From NCBI GenBank assembly GCA_045587445.1, contig JAZNCH010000049.1:1-34984 (forward strand): DNA of 34,984 nt, in the 5' to 3' direction. The stretch comes from RGIG1995 sp045587445. GTDB taxonomy: Bacteria > Bacillota > Clostridia > Oscillospirales > CAG-272. The notes beneath the pieces were generated by a model, which saw only the letters and a list, made by a program, of their open reading frames with translations, was not told where the DNA came from and searched no databases. Shown piece by piece: positions 1-6,881 of this stretch (the first letter of the stretch is position 1; each line of letters opens with the position of its first letter). Position numbers and translations under genes: made by a program.

Positions 1-2
1 CG

Positions 3-122
3 CTCGGAACGCTTATAAACGTTGCGAAAACAGAGGATGTTGCCGCGGCTTATGCAGCTACCTATCCAATCGCTCTTGTTGCGGTAGTTTTAATTTCACA
101 GTTCCTTATTGTCCTGTTCTAA
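3..122 (+). CDS. C-terminal end of a membrane transporter, possibly AspT/YidE family (partial)
   Basis: The frame starting at base 3 is open from the window edge to TAA at 120-122 and encodes the last 39 residues of a protein; the start lies outside the window. The segment has an alternating Ala-rich turn (DVAAAYAATYP) followed by about 17 hydrophobic residues ending in QFLIVLF at the very C-terminus, so it ends as a transmembrane helix. The pattern ..AYAxTYPxxxxxxxLxxQFL resembles the last helix of aspartate/alanine-exchanger type transporters (AspT/YidE/YbjL duplication family), but 39 residues are too few to be sure. The gene keeps a natural-looking stop and is followed 17 bases later by the hairpin end of an IS200-type element, so the insertion appears to lie just downstream rather than inside the gene. 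Confidence 0.45.
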   Translation, partial: LGTLINVAKTEDVAAAYAATYPIALVAVVLISQFLIVLF

Positions 123-220
123 TAACAGTACATAATCATGACCACCGGCTAAGCCGGTGGTTTGCTCCGCCCTATAAGGGCGTGGTACTGGCATAGGGCT
201 AAACGCCCTCTGAAAGATCT

Positions 221-270
221 GCCAACCGCAAGCGGACTCAAGCTACCGCTAAAGCGGTTGGCTTATTTTT
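221..270 (+). terminator. Hairpin with U-tract at the 3' end of tnpA
   Basis: GCCAACCGC (221-229) pairs with GCGGTTGGC (254-262), with a smaller nested stem (AGCGG/CCGCT) inside. It is followed on the plus strand by TTATTTTTTG. It abuts the tnpA stop codon at 263. Its orientation would end transcription entering the element from the left (the transporter side), which fits the known insulation of IS200 elements from outside transcription. Confidence 0.55.
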
Positions 271-745
271 TGCTTTTTGCTACCGGCTCACCCGTAAACG
301 GGTCTACCAATTCTTTCAAACTCATTTGTTCGTACGCCAAATCTTCTTGTAGTTGATTTCTTATGTACTCGGCTATTGCCTTTTTGTTTTTTCCTACTGT
401 ATCTACATAATATCCTCTACACCAAAATTCTCTATTTCCATATCTGTATTTTAGATTTGCGTGTCTATCAAATATCATTAAACTGCTTTTTCCTTTTAAA
501 TACCCCATAAAACTCGATACACTCATTTTGGGTGGTATTTGTACCAACATATGTATATGATCTGGGCATGCTTCTGCTTCTATTATTTCCACACCTTTCC
601 ACTCGCATAGTTTTCTTATTATATTACCTATATCTACTCTTATTTTACCATATATTATTTGTCTTCGGTATTTCGGGGCAAACACTATATGATACTTGCA
701 ATTCCATGTCGTATGTGATAAACTGTTACTTGTATCAATCTTCAT
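263..745 (-). CDS. tnpA: IS200/IS605 family Y1 (HUH) transposase TnpA
   Basis: This 160-residue protein has the normal length for IS200 TnpA. The HUH metal-binding motif is visible as PDHIHML (residues about 61-67) in the core strand. The single catalytic tyrosine is expected in the helix beginning FWCRGYYVDTVGKN (about 107-120). The N-terminus (SLSHTTWNCKYHIVFAPKYRR) is the typical strand of this family. The start ATG at 743-745 is preceded by a perfect Shine-Dalgarno, AAGGAGGT (plus-strand complement at 751-760). TnpA catalyses single-strand excision and insertion of the element. The gene is full length without frameshift and may be active. A C-terminal extension (DPFTGEPVAKSKK) is common in clostridial copies. 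Confidence 0.95.
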   Translation of the reverse strand: MKIDTSNSLSHTTWNCKYHIVFAPKYRRQIIYGKIRVDIGNIIRKLCEWKGVEIIEAEACPDHIHMLVQIPPKMSVSSFMGYLKGKSSLMIFDRHANLKYRYGNREFWCRGYYVDTVGKNKKAIAEYIRNQLQEDLAYEQMSLKELVDPFTGEPVAKSKK

Positions 746-874
746 TGATATTACCTCCTTTGTTACTCTTACGTCTGGCTAGACCGTTTTTATTGTAACA
801 TAGGGGGTATTTTTTCTCAACGGCAAAAGCCTCTTTTGAACCACCAGCTTAGCTGGTGGTTTTCTTATACCAAT

Positions 875-914
875 AAAGGCAATATCACTCCAATTACGGA
901 TTGATATTGCCTTT
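875..914 (+). repeat. Palindromic repeat, copy A
   Basis: AAAGGCAATATC (875-886) pairs with GATATTGCCTTT (903-914), and the loop contains CCAATTACGGATT. It is identical to the copy at 2411-2452 apart from two bases at the stem/loop edge. Either it is a bidirectional terminator or a dispersed miniature element; its presence on both sides of the XRE/lipoprotein cassette favours a mobile or recombinogenic unit. Confidence 0.75.
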
Positions 915-926
915 TATTTATGATTT

Positions 927-973
927 ACGACCTCATCCGTCTCGGCAGCAAAATAAAAAACAGATGAGGTCGT
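927..973. repeat. Hairpin with 11-bp stem
   Basis: ACGACCTCATC (927-937) is the exact inverse complement of GATGAGGTCGT (963-973), with a 25-base A-rich loop. No U-tract follows on either strand, so it is probably an intergenic palindromic repeat rather than a terminator. Confidence 0.6.
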
Positions 974-1058
974 CTATATTACTTTATTAATTTGACTCAA
1001 CATCATTTGACTAACTTATATATTGAGTCTTCTTCAAAAATCAATTTAAAATTTCCCC

Positions 1059-1277
1059 TTACTTATTAACTTTAGGATTATTTGTTCTGCCCAAAAGATA
1101 ATCAACAGATACCTTGTGATAATCAGCGATTTTACAAAGTGTTGCCGTTGGAATATCAATATCCCCGCGCTCATAATTGCTGTAAACTCTTTGACTGCAC
1201 GAAAGAATCTTTCCCATTTCCGTTTGAGTAATATCCTTGTCTTCTCTCAAATCTCGAATTCTCGGATAATGCGGCAT
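1059..1277 (-). CDS. Small XRE/Cro-type HTH regulator
   Basis: This 72-residue protein consists of little more than one HTH_3 domain. It has RIRDLREDKDITQTEMGKIL (helices 1-2), the recognition-helix segment SCSQRVYSNYERGDIDIP (about 27-44), then the typical tail LCKIADYHKVSVDYLLGRT. Its start at 1277 is preceded by a G-rich Shine-Dalgarno (GGGGGG, complement at 1283-1288). It is transcribed divergently from the DUF4352 lipoprotein at 1402. The shared 124-base gap contains two inverted repeats (1289-1315 and 1327-1348) that are good candidates for its own operator and that of its target. Such one-domain regulators usually repress their own promoter and a neighbour, so this inference is moderately strong. 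Confidence 0.9.
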   Translation of the reverse strand: MPHYPRIRDLREDKDITQTEMGKILSCSQRVYSNYERGDIDIPTATLCKIADYHKVSVDYLLGRTNNPKVNK

Positions 1278-1288
1278 ATAATCCCCCC

Positions 1289-1315
1289 ATATAATTATTC
1301 TATAACTAATTATAT
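1289..1315. promoter_or_regulatory. Inverted repeat next to the XRE start, possible autoregulatory operator
   Basis: ATATAATTA (1289-1297) and TAATTATAT (1307-1315) form a perfect 9-bp inverted repeat with a 9-base spacer. It lies directly upstream of the ribosome binding site of the minus-strand XRE gene, where its promoter must be. The repeat is AT-only, so chance is a real alternative. Confidence 0.4.
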
Positions 1316-1326
1316 GTAGAAAATTT

Positions 1327-1358
1327 TTCGCTATTGACTTTTAGCGAATTTTCCGCTA
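1327..1358 (+). promoter_or_regulatory. Operator-like half-sites over the lipoprotein promoter
   Basis: TTCGCTA (1327-1333) and TAGCGAA (1342-1348) form a perfect 7-bp inverted repeat with an 8-base spacer centred on the -35 hexamer. A third half-site, TTCCGCTA (1351-1358), runs into the -10. Binding by the adjacent XRE protein would block RNA polymerase. Confidence 0.6.
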
Positions 1359-1362
1359 TAAT
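1334..1362 (+). promoter_or_regulatory. Promoter of the DUF4352 lipoprotein gene
   Basis: TTGACT (1334-1339), 17-base spacer, TATAAT (1357-1362), giving a near-consensus housekeeping promoter. Transcription would start about 30-35 bases before the AAAGGAG ribosome binding site of the gene at 1402. Confidence 0.8.
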
Positions 1363-1401
1363 GATCATGGGATATATTTTAATAAAAAAAGGAGACCCCC
1401 C

Positions 1402-2367
1402 ATGAAAAAATTTTTAATTTTAACAACACTGTTAGTTGCACTTGTTCTTTGTTTTTCAAGTTGCTCAAGTAGCAATCCGACCCCTGATAGTGAAGCGTCA
1501 TACTTCGGATTAAATGAAGTCGCCACTTTTAAGGACTTAAAATTTACTGCCACCGAAATCACAGAAAGCTCTGGAACGCAATTATTTTCCCCCGATGAAG
1601 GGAATGTTTTCGTCGGAATTAAATTTACAATCGAAAACATATCATCAGAAGAACAATCGGTAAGTAGTATATTGTTATTTGAGCCTTATTGTGATGATAT
1701 TAAAGTTGATTATTCACTCTCAGCATCAGCTGCATTTGAAGGCTCCTTGGACGGCTCAATTGCCGCTGGGAAAAAAATAGTCGGATATTATTCTATTGAA
1801 GTTCCTTCTTCTTGGAATACAATTGAATTAGAAGTAAAGGGCAATTGGCTATCCAGCCAATCTGCAACATTTGTATTTAACCACGATTTTGCAAACAACC
1901 AATCTTCAGAAATAGAAAATCCCCAGTCATCTTCATCTGAAGAATCTACCATTGTCGAAACAACCGCCCTTCCCCCCAAAAAATTATCCTTAAATGAGAC
2001 CGCAGTATTCAAAAACTTAAAATTTACTGCAACAGAAATTGTAGAAAACACTGGTTCCCAATTTTTTAAACCCACTGAGGGAAAAATTTTTATTGGAATA
2101 AAACTCACCGTAGAAAACAGTTCTACACAAGAACAGACTGTAAGCAGTTTGATGCTTTTTAATGCATATTGCGACGATGTTAAACTTGACTATTCTTTTT
2201 CTGCAAGTAGTGTATTTGACGGTACTCTTGATGGTGAAGTTGCCGCAGGAAAAAAGTTAGTTGGATATTATGGCATTGAAGTTCCTTCCAACTGGAAAAC
2301 AATTGAGTTAGAAGTAAAAGAAGAATGGTTATCAAACGATTCTGCATCATTTGTATTCACCAAATAA
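1402..2367 (+). CDS. Lipoprotein with two tandem DUF4352-like domains
   Basis: This 321-residue secreted protein has an N-terminal lipoprotein signal (KK, hydrophobic stretch 4-17, probable acylated Cys21 in CFSSC) and a Ser-rich linker. Two near-copies of one domain follow: residues about 37-160 and about 196-321, separated by a Ser/Glu-rich linker. Each copy begins LNExAxFKxLKFTATEI and carries VGIKxTxEN, CDD(I/V)K(V/L)DYS and AAGKK(I/L)VGYY. These features match the DUF4352 family of extracellular beta-sandwich domains with unknown ligand. The two halves are so alike that the duplication must be fairly recent. Start: ATG at 1402 with AAAAGGAG upstream. It is divergent from the XRE gene and probably repressed by it. 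The function is unknown; it would sit on the outer face of the membrane. Confidence 0.88.
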   Translation: MKKFLILTTLLVALVLCFSSCSSSNPTPDSEASYFGLNEVATFKDLKFTATEITESSGTQLFSPDEGNVFVGIKFTIENISSEEQSVSSILLFEPYCDDIKVDYSLSASAAFEGSLDGSIAAGKKIVGYYSIEVPSSWNTIELEVKGNWLSSQSATFVFNHDFANNQSSEIENPQSSSSEESTIVETTALPPKKLSLNETAVFKNLKFTATEIVENTGSQFFKPTEGKIFIGIKLTVENSSTQEQTVSSLMLFNAYCDDVKLDYSFSASSVFDGTLDGEVAAGKKLVGYYGIEVPSNWKTIELEVKEEWLSNDSASFVFTK

Positions 2368-2410
2368 TCAATAATTCAAATAATATATCCCTTTTACATT
2401 ACTTTTATAA

Positions 2411-2452
2411 AAAAGGCAATATCTTTCCAATTACGGATTGATATTGCCTTTT
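2411..2452. terminator. Palindromic repeat copy B / bidirectional terminator
   Basis: AAAAGGCAATATC (2411-2423) pairs with GATATTGCCTTTT (2440-2452). On the minus strand it is followed by a run of six T. The hairpin ends the lipoprotein gene on the plus strand and the gene remnant on the minus strand. It is the sister of the repeat at 875-914, with the loop conserved as well as the stem. Confidence 0.7.
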
Positions 2453-2454
2453 GA

Positions 2455-2595
2455 TTATTTATTTTCAAGAATGCATTCAAGCAAGTCTTGATATTTCATT
2501 TCTCCTGCGGCGACAGCAAGACCTACTCTTGCTACTTCATCGTTAGTAGGATAAATTTTAGGATATTTTTTAGGACAAATTTTAGGATATTGTCA
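2455..2595 (-). pseudogene. Remnant: 3' end of an unidentified gene
   Basis: The minus-strand frame ending in TAA at 2455-2457 reads about 45 codons without a plausible start. It begins with short repeats of YPKI/CPKK and continues NDEVARVGLAVAAGEMKYQD-LLECILENK. The amphipathic, charged C-terminal composition looks like genuine protein, whereas the upstream part dissolves into direct repeats of TTTTAGGATAT and a TGA. I read it as the tail of a decayed gene, terminated by the hairpin at 2411-2452; no family can be named. The rest of the gap up to 2733 contains only AT-rich DNA. Confidence 0.35.
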
Positions 2596-2733
2596 ACCTA
2601 ACTTTTTAAAAACCGCTTTTTTATTAATTATAGATTTTCAAAAGCTTGATTATTCAAAACAATACAATAACAGCGTATACGGCTAAGAACCATATACGCT
2701 GTTGTTTTATTTATTACGGTTATTTGTTGCAAG

Positions 2734-2973
2734 TTATGACACTTCACGCATTTTTGACATTATGTAATCGTATCCGCCCTCCTTGTGAGGAATGGTGCAA
2801 TTAGAGCAATCTTTAACCCCAGATTCAAGATAGACGAAATTTCCGCCGCACTTGTCGCCGAGCGCATAAAGCGGACAACAACAAAACATACAGTTAAAAA
2901 ACTCGCCGTTTACCTTGTGGCAAGGAAAATACTCACAATCTTCATTTTTAAAATATTTACTGCAATTTTTCAA
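2734..2973 (-). CDS. Cysteine-rich small (zf-like, PF04071-type) protein
   Basis: The protein is about 80-90 residues. It is packed with Cys/His in the order C..YFKNEDCEYFPCHK, FNCMFCCCPLYALGDKCGG, then CSNCTIPH and a closing Y-xx-I. This pattern matches the cysteine-rich small domain thought to bind metal, seen as a stand-alone protein in Clostridia and archaea. An ATG exists at 3006, but it has no ribosome binding site. I prefer the TTG at 2971-2973, which is preceded at 9 bases by GGGAG and makes the protein begin MKNCSKYFKN, the usual start of the family. The biochemical role is unknown; Zn or another metal is likely. Confidence 0.8.
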   Translation of the reverse strand: MKNCSKYFKNEDCEYFPCHKVNGEFFNCMFCCCPLYALGDKCGGNFVYLESGVKDCSNCTIPHKEGGYDYIMSKMREVS

Positions 2974-3119
2974 AAAAATATCACTCCCGAAAAAGCGTAT
3001 TAACATTACGGTTCAATTGTAGCACAAGCCAATAAAAATATCAATAATTTCTCTGATTTTTATTTTCAAACAGTTTCGTTATAATCCTAATGATTAAGTA
3101 TATACACAAATCCCCTCTA

Positions 3120-3148
3120 TTGACAATCTTTTTTTATTATGATAGAAT
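3120..3148 (+). promoter_or_regulatory. Promoter of ddl
   Basis: TTGACA (3120-3125), 17-base spacer, TAGAAT (3143-3148), about 40 bases before the ddl start. Confidence 0.75.
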
Positions 3149-3187
3149 ATAATATTAGTATGATAAAAATTTTCGGAGATGATTTTA

Positions 3188-4270
3188 ATGAGCAAAAAGA
3201 AAGTACTTTGCATTATGTTTGGCGGTAATTCTACAGAATATGAAGTATCGCTCAAATCCTCTTACTCTGTGCTTGAAAATGTTGACAGGACAAAATATGA
3301 TATTGTCAGAGTGGGCATTACAAGACAGGGACAGATGTATATATACGAGGGTGAAGACGCAAAGATTAAAGATAACAGTTGGAAAAATGACAGTGCAAAT
3401 TTGAAAAAGGCATTGTTTTCCACAAGCTATGGCGACCACGCAGTGTATGCAATTAATGACAACGGGGCCGTTGAACGTGTTGCAATAGACGTGGTATTCC
3501 CCGTTATGCACGGTGCATATTCCGAAGACGGCAGACTTCAGGGTATGCTCGATATGTGCGGAGTTGCCTACATTGGTCCGGGCTGTGCTTCTTCTGCGGT
3601 ATGTATGGATAAGGCATTTACAAAGATGCTTCTCAACAACTACGGTGTGCCCGTAGCCGCAACTGTTTACGTAACCAAAAATGACGTTGAAAATGACTTT
3701 GACGCTATTAAAACAGATGTTGCGGAATTAGGCTATCCCGTGTTCGTAAAACCCGCAAATTCCGGCTCTTCGGTCGGCGTTTCAAAAGCGGCAAACGAAG
3801 AAGAATTAAAAAGTGCTTTAGAAAAAGCAATTCAGTTCGACAGTAAGGTTCTTATCGAAGAAGCTGTAGTCGGTAAAGAGGTTGAGGTTGCGGTTCTCGG
3901 CAATGAAAAAGCAGTTGCTTTAACGTGCGGAGAAATTATATCCGATGCAGACTTTTATGACTATGACGACAAGTATAACAACGGTACTTCTACATATAAG
4001 ATTCCCGCAGAAATCAAAAAATCAACTTGGATAAACTTAAAACGTACAGCCGAGGGGATTTTCCAATATCTTGACTGTAAAGGTCTTTCAAGAGTAGATT
4101 TCTTTGTTTGCGGCGAGGAAGAAAAAATTGTGTTCAACGAAATAAACACTCTTCCCGGATTTACTTCTATCAGCCTTTATCCCAAGATGGCTATGGCAAG
4201 CGGATTTACTTACAGCGAAATAGTTGACGAGCTTGTAAAATATGCTTTTGAAGCTAAAAAGGGTAACTGA
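3188..4270 (+). CDS. ddl: D-alanine--D-alanine ligase
   Basis: This ATP-grasp ligase joins two D-Ala to make the terminal dipeptide of the peptidoglycan precursor in the cytoplasm. Visible family marks are the N-terminal FGGNSTEYEVS with the catalytic-region Glu-Val-Ser, VVFPVMHGAYSEDGRLQG, YIGPG, the ATP-binding VKPANSGSSVGVSKA, the lid/loop FYDYDDKY, and the Mg-binding NEINTLPGFT near the C-terminus. Two ATGs are in frame, at 3179 and 3188. The second lies 9 bases after GGAG (3175-3178) and gives MSKKKVLCIMFGG, so I place the start there (360 residues, normal for Ddl). The sequence looks like an ordinary D-Ala-D-Ala ligase, although D-Ser/D-Lac specificity cannot be excluded by eye. It is followed after 2 bases by the flavin reductase gene. 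Confidence 0.93.
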   Translation: MSKKKVLCIMFGGNSTEYEVSLKSSYSVLENVDRTKYDIVRVGITRQGQMYIYEGEDAKIKDNSWKNDSANLKKALFSTSYGDHAVYAINDNGAVERVAIDVVFPVMHGAYSEDGRLQGMLDMCGVAYIGPGCASSAVCMDKAFTKMLLNNYGVPVAATVYVTKNDVENDFDAIKTDVAELGYPVFVKPANSGSSVGVSKAANEEELKSALEKAIQFDSKVLIEEAVVGKEVEVAVLGNEKAVALTCGEIISDADFYDYDDKYNNGTSTYKIPAEIKKSTWINLKRTAEGIFQYLDCKGLSRVDFFVCGEEEKIVFNEINTLPGFTSISLYPKMAMASGFTYSEIVDELVKYAFEAKKGN

Positions 4271-4272
4271 AT

Positions 4273-4851
4273 ATGAGTAAAGTCGTATGGAAAGGCGGCA
4301 CACTTTTGTCGCCCGTACCACCTGTTATGGTATCTTGCGGCGATATGGAAAAGTCTAATATCATTACTATCGCCTGGACAGGAATTTTAAACTCAAATCC
4401 CCCCAAAACATATATTTCGGTAAGACCCCAAAGACATTCTTTTGAAATAATCAAAAATACAAAAGAGTTTGTAATAAATCTAACCCCCGCCTCGCTTGTA
4501 AAAGAAGCCGATTACTGCGGTATATATACAGGGGCAAAGGTAGACAAATTTGAAAAGTGTAATTTCACAAAGACAGAGGCTTCGACGGTCGGCTGCCCGT
4601 TGATAGAAGAATGTCCGATGAACCTTGAATGTAAGGTTACGGATATTGTGGTGCTTGGCTCACATTATATGTTTATTGCAGATATAACCGCAATAAACGT
4701 TGACGAGTCTTTACTTGGCGAAGACGGAAAATTACATCTTGAAAAAGCGAAGTTAGCCGCATTTGCTCACGGCGAATATTTTGAATTAGGCAAAAAAATC
4801 GGGTCATTTGGTTTTTCGGTCAAAAAGAAGAAAAAACATTATAAAAAGTAA
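4273..4851 (+). CDS. Flavin reductase-like / flavoredoxin family protein
   Basis: This 192-residue protein has the FMN-binding split-barrel fold of the flavin reductase domain family. The N-terminal GTLLSPVPPVMVSCGD, then NIITIAWTGILNSNPPKTYISVRP, FVINL and the central DYCG correspond to the family's phosphate- and isoalloxazine-binding loops. It probably binds FMN and passes electrons or reduces flavin; the partner is unknown. It is cotranscribed with ddl (2-base gap), which is likely a coincidence of operon packing rather than a functional link. The Lys-rich tail (KKKKKHYKK) is unusual but is typical C-terminal slack. Confidence 0.88.
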   Translation: MSKVVWKGGTLLSPVPPVMVSCGDMEKSNIITIAWTGILNSNPPKTYISVRPQRHSFEIIKNTKEFVINLTPASLVKEADYCGIYTGAKVDKFEKCNFTKTEASTVGCPLIEECPMNLECKVTDIVVLGSHYMFIADITAINVDESLLGEDGKLHLEKAKLAAFAHGEYFELGKKIGSFGFSVKKKKKHYKK

Positions 4852-4919
4852 AAAAAGCTTTTCGCATAGTGCGAAAAAGCCACCTTACGTCTTCCCTATT
4901 CCCTCTTACTTATTACCTC

Positions 4920-4959
4920 AAAAAAGCTGTGCGTGGTTTACCCACACACAGCTTTTTTA
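4920..4959. terminator. Bidirectional terminator between the flavin reductase and rsgA
   Basis: A-tract plus AGCTGTGCGTGG pairs with CCACACACAGCT plus T-tract (one mismatch). It serves the plus-strand ddl operon and the minus-strand rsgA operon; the rsgA stop codon lies in its tail. A smaller hairpin, GCTTTTTCGCA-type with loop TAG, precedes it at about 4857-4880. Confidence 0.85.
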
Positions 4960-5874
4960 ATCCCAATCGTGTTTGTTTTTTAAGGTATTGTATATTTCTA
5001 TGTAACTTTCGTGTCTTTCTTTTGCTATTTTTCCATTATTTACGGCTTCAATAATCTTGCAACCGTCTTCGGTAGTATGAGAGCATTTTGTATATTTACA
5101 GGTTCCGAGATAGTCTTCAAATTCTCTGAAAGTGTACACCAAATCATCTTTTTTGTAGAAATCAAATCTTGTAAAATCAATAAGGCTGAATCCCGGCGTG
5201 TCTGCAACATATCCCATCAAGCTACTGTCGCCGGTAAGATAATCAAGGCCGAACAGTTCAACGTGTCTTGTGGTATGTTTTCCGCGTTCGGTTTTACGGC
5301 TTACGTCGCCTGTTTCAAGTGCAAGCTTTGGAAAGAGAGCATTCATTACGGTAGATTTTCCTACCCCCGATGCACCCGCAAACGCAGATATTTTGCCATT
5401 TGCGTGCTGATTTACAAATTTCGTAAGTTCATCCTTGTCGCTGTCAAAACTTGATACAAAAACAGTAAAACCGCTCTTTCTGTATATATCTGCAATTCTT
5501 TCGGCTTCGCTCTCGTCAAGGTCGCTCTTGCTTACGATAATAACAGGCTCTATCTTATTATATTCTGCGATAGAAATAAGCTTGTCAGTTATGGTCAACA
5601 TTGGCGAAGGCTTTGCTGCGGCAATAACAGTAAATAAAATATCAAGATTGGCTACAGGCGGTCTTATGAGATAATTTTTTCGGTCTGTAATGTCTTCAAC
5701 AACAATCCCCTTATCCGACTGCTTTAAAACAACGTTGTCGCCGGCATAGGGGGTTATTTTTTCATGTCTGAAAGCCCCCTTTGCCTTGCAGCTTACTATT
5801 TCGCCCGCTTCGGTCTTAACGTCGTACAAACCGCCGAGACCTTTTATAATAGTTCCTTTGATAAGTTCACTCAT
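4957..5874 (-). CDS. rsgA: Ribosome small subunit-dependent GTPase RsgA
   Basis: This 305-residue circularly permuted GTPase assists late 30S subunit maturation. The order of motifs proves the permutation: G4-like SKSD (115-118) comes before the P-loop GASGVGKS (167-174) and the G3 DTPG (225-228). An OB-fold occupies about residues 1-70, and the C-terminal Zn site shows C259, C264, H266 and C272. The usual NKxD is SKSD here, a tolerated variant. It is the last gene of the yqhQ-prmC-prsA-like operon, 5 bases after its predecessor's stop. No Shine-Dalgarno is visible, so it probably depends on translational coupling. Confidence 0.95.
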   Translation of the reverse strand: MSELIKGTIIKGLGGLYDVKTEAGEIVSCKAKGAFRHEKITPYAGDNVVLKQSDKGIVVEDITDRKNYLIRPPVANLDILFTVIAAAKPSPMLTITDKLISIAEYNKIEPVIIVSKSDLDESEAERIADIYRKSGFTVFVSSFDSDKDELTKFVNQHANGKISAFAGASGVGKSTVMNALFPKLALETGDVSRKTERGKHTTRHVELFGLDYLTGDSSLMGYVADTPGFSLIDFTRFDFYKKDDLVYTFREFEDYLGTCKYTKCSHTTEDGCKIIEAVNNGKIAKERHESYIEIYNTLKNKHDWD

Positions 5875-5879
5875 AAATG

Positions 5880-6881
5880 TCAGTTAAACGTGTCAAGCTG
5901 TATACTTTTGTATCCCTCTTGATATTCGCAAGTAAACTGCTTGTATTTCTCCTCCACCGTTTTATAATAGAGCGCCGTTTTGTATTGGGTACGAAGTTCT
6001 TCAAAATTTTCATTAACGTATTCGTCTTCAATGGGAAGTCTTTTTACTATATGATAGCCGACGTCTGTAGTTATAACCTCGCTTATTTCTCCCTCTTTAA
6101 GCTTGAATGCCGTATATTCAAATTCATTTTTGAATTCGCCATGAGTGAAGTAATATCCGTCTTTTTTTCCCTTAATGTTGGTATCGTCGGAGTATTCTTC
6201 TTTCAAAGCTTCAAAGTCTTCTCCATTTTTGAGTTTTTCAAGAACCTGATTTGCCTTTTCAAGCTGTGTTTTGCGTTCTTCTTCATTTTCAAAGGTAAAC
6301 AAGATGTGTGTCGCCCTTACAAACTCCTCGCCAACAGCTTTTTCGAGAGCCTCATCATCAACCTTTATGATACCCGAAGCCTCGGAAATAATATGCTCGT
6401 AAACCAGATATTCAAGCTGTTGAACTTCAAGAATAAAGCGATAGACCTCTTCGGTCATATAAGATTTTTCTAACGAAGCCTTATATTCCTCGTCAGTCAT
6501 ACCTTGTTTACTGTCTTCAATAAAGGCATCAATATTCGCTTTATCTTCTTTTGTAAGCTTGACATTGTATTCATCTGCAAGAGCAAACATACCGTAGGTT
6601 TCTTTTAAAGAAGCTAAAACGTAATCTGTTATTTTTTCAACGGTGTTTTCTTCTTTCTGCCAATAGCTTTCATCGCCATTGTCAAAAAATGCCTTTGTAT
6701 TCAAAAAGAGATACTTATAGAAATCACTCTTCACGTTATATCCGCCGAGAGTCATAACATTTGTTTTGTCGTTTGTCCATACAGGCGGGTCGCCTTTTTT
6801 TCTGCCTACACAGCCTGTAAGAGAAGTGCAAACAATTATGCTTATAAGCATTAAACTTACAAGTCTTAAAATCTTTTTCAT
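5880..6881 (-). CDS. PrsA-like parvulin peptidyl-prolyl isomerase lipoprotein
   Basis: This 333-residue exported protein has lipobox LTGC with Cys24 after a hydrophobic stretch. A SurA/PrsA-like helical N-domain (about 50-180) is followed by a parvulin domain (about 188-282) with RATHILF (189-195), the ...YSDDTNIKGKKDGYYF segment and GYHIV (275-279). It would fold secreted proteins at the outer face of the membrane. Start ATG 6881 overlaps the prmC stop (ATGA) and has AGGAGC upstream. A short C-terminal region after the isomerase domain (about 50 residues) is helical. The gene lies in a translation/ribosome-assembly operon, a common clostridial arrangement. Confidence 0.9.
   Translation of the reverse strand: MKKILRLVSLMLISIIVCTSLTGCVGRKKGDPPVWTNDKTNVMTLGGYNVKSDFYKYLFLNTKAFFDNGDESYWQKEENTVEKITDYVLASLKETYGMFALADEYNVKLTKEDKANIDAFIEDSKQGMTDEEYKASLEKSYMTEEVYRFILEVQQLEYLVYEHIISEASGIIKVDDEALEKAVGEEFVRATHILFTFENEEERKTQLEKANQVLEKLKNGEDFEALKEEYSDDTNIKGKKDGYYFTHGEFKNEFEYTAFKLKEGEISEVITTDVGYHIVKRLPIEDEYVNENFEELRTQYKTALYYKTVEEKYKQFTCEYQEGYKSIQLDTFN

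Larger units (their letters stand above)
138..866 (-). mobile_element. IS200/IS605-family element with solo tnpA
   Basis: One Y1 transposase gene (263-745) lies between two almost identical perfect hairpins: ACCACCGGCT-AAGCCGGTGGT at about 141-161 and ACCACCAGCT-TAGCTGGTGGT at about 840-860. Subterminal hairpins rather than terminal inverted repeats are the hallmark of IS200/IS605 elements, whose TnpA recognises them in single-stranded DNA. Since tnpA is on the minus strand, the right-hand hairpin is the element's left end and the left-hand hairpin its right end. No tnpB/IscB-like gene accompanies it. The exact cleavage points cannot be fixed by eye, so the boundaries are good to about 10-20 bases. 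Confidence 0.8.
746..1058. other. Gene-free stretch: IS end plus two further palindromes
   Basis: This 313-base stretch has no convincing gene. From left to right it holds the tnpA ribosome binding site and promoter region, the IS end hairpin (840-860), the palindromic repeat copy A (875-914), a second hairpin ACGACCTCATC/GATGAGGTCGT (927-937 with 963-973, 25-base loop) and a weaker stem GACTCAA/TTGAGTC (994-1000 with 1023-1029) downstream of the XRE regulator gene. Confidence 0.7.

Noticed and set aside
162..356. Plus-strand reading frame across the IS end
   Set aside because: It is mostly antisense to tnpA and reads through hairpins; no family or ribosome binding site.
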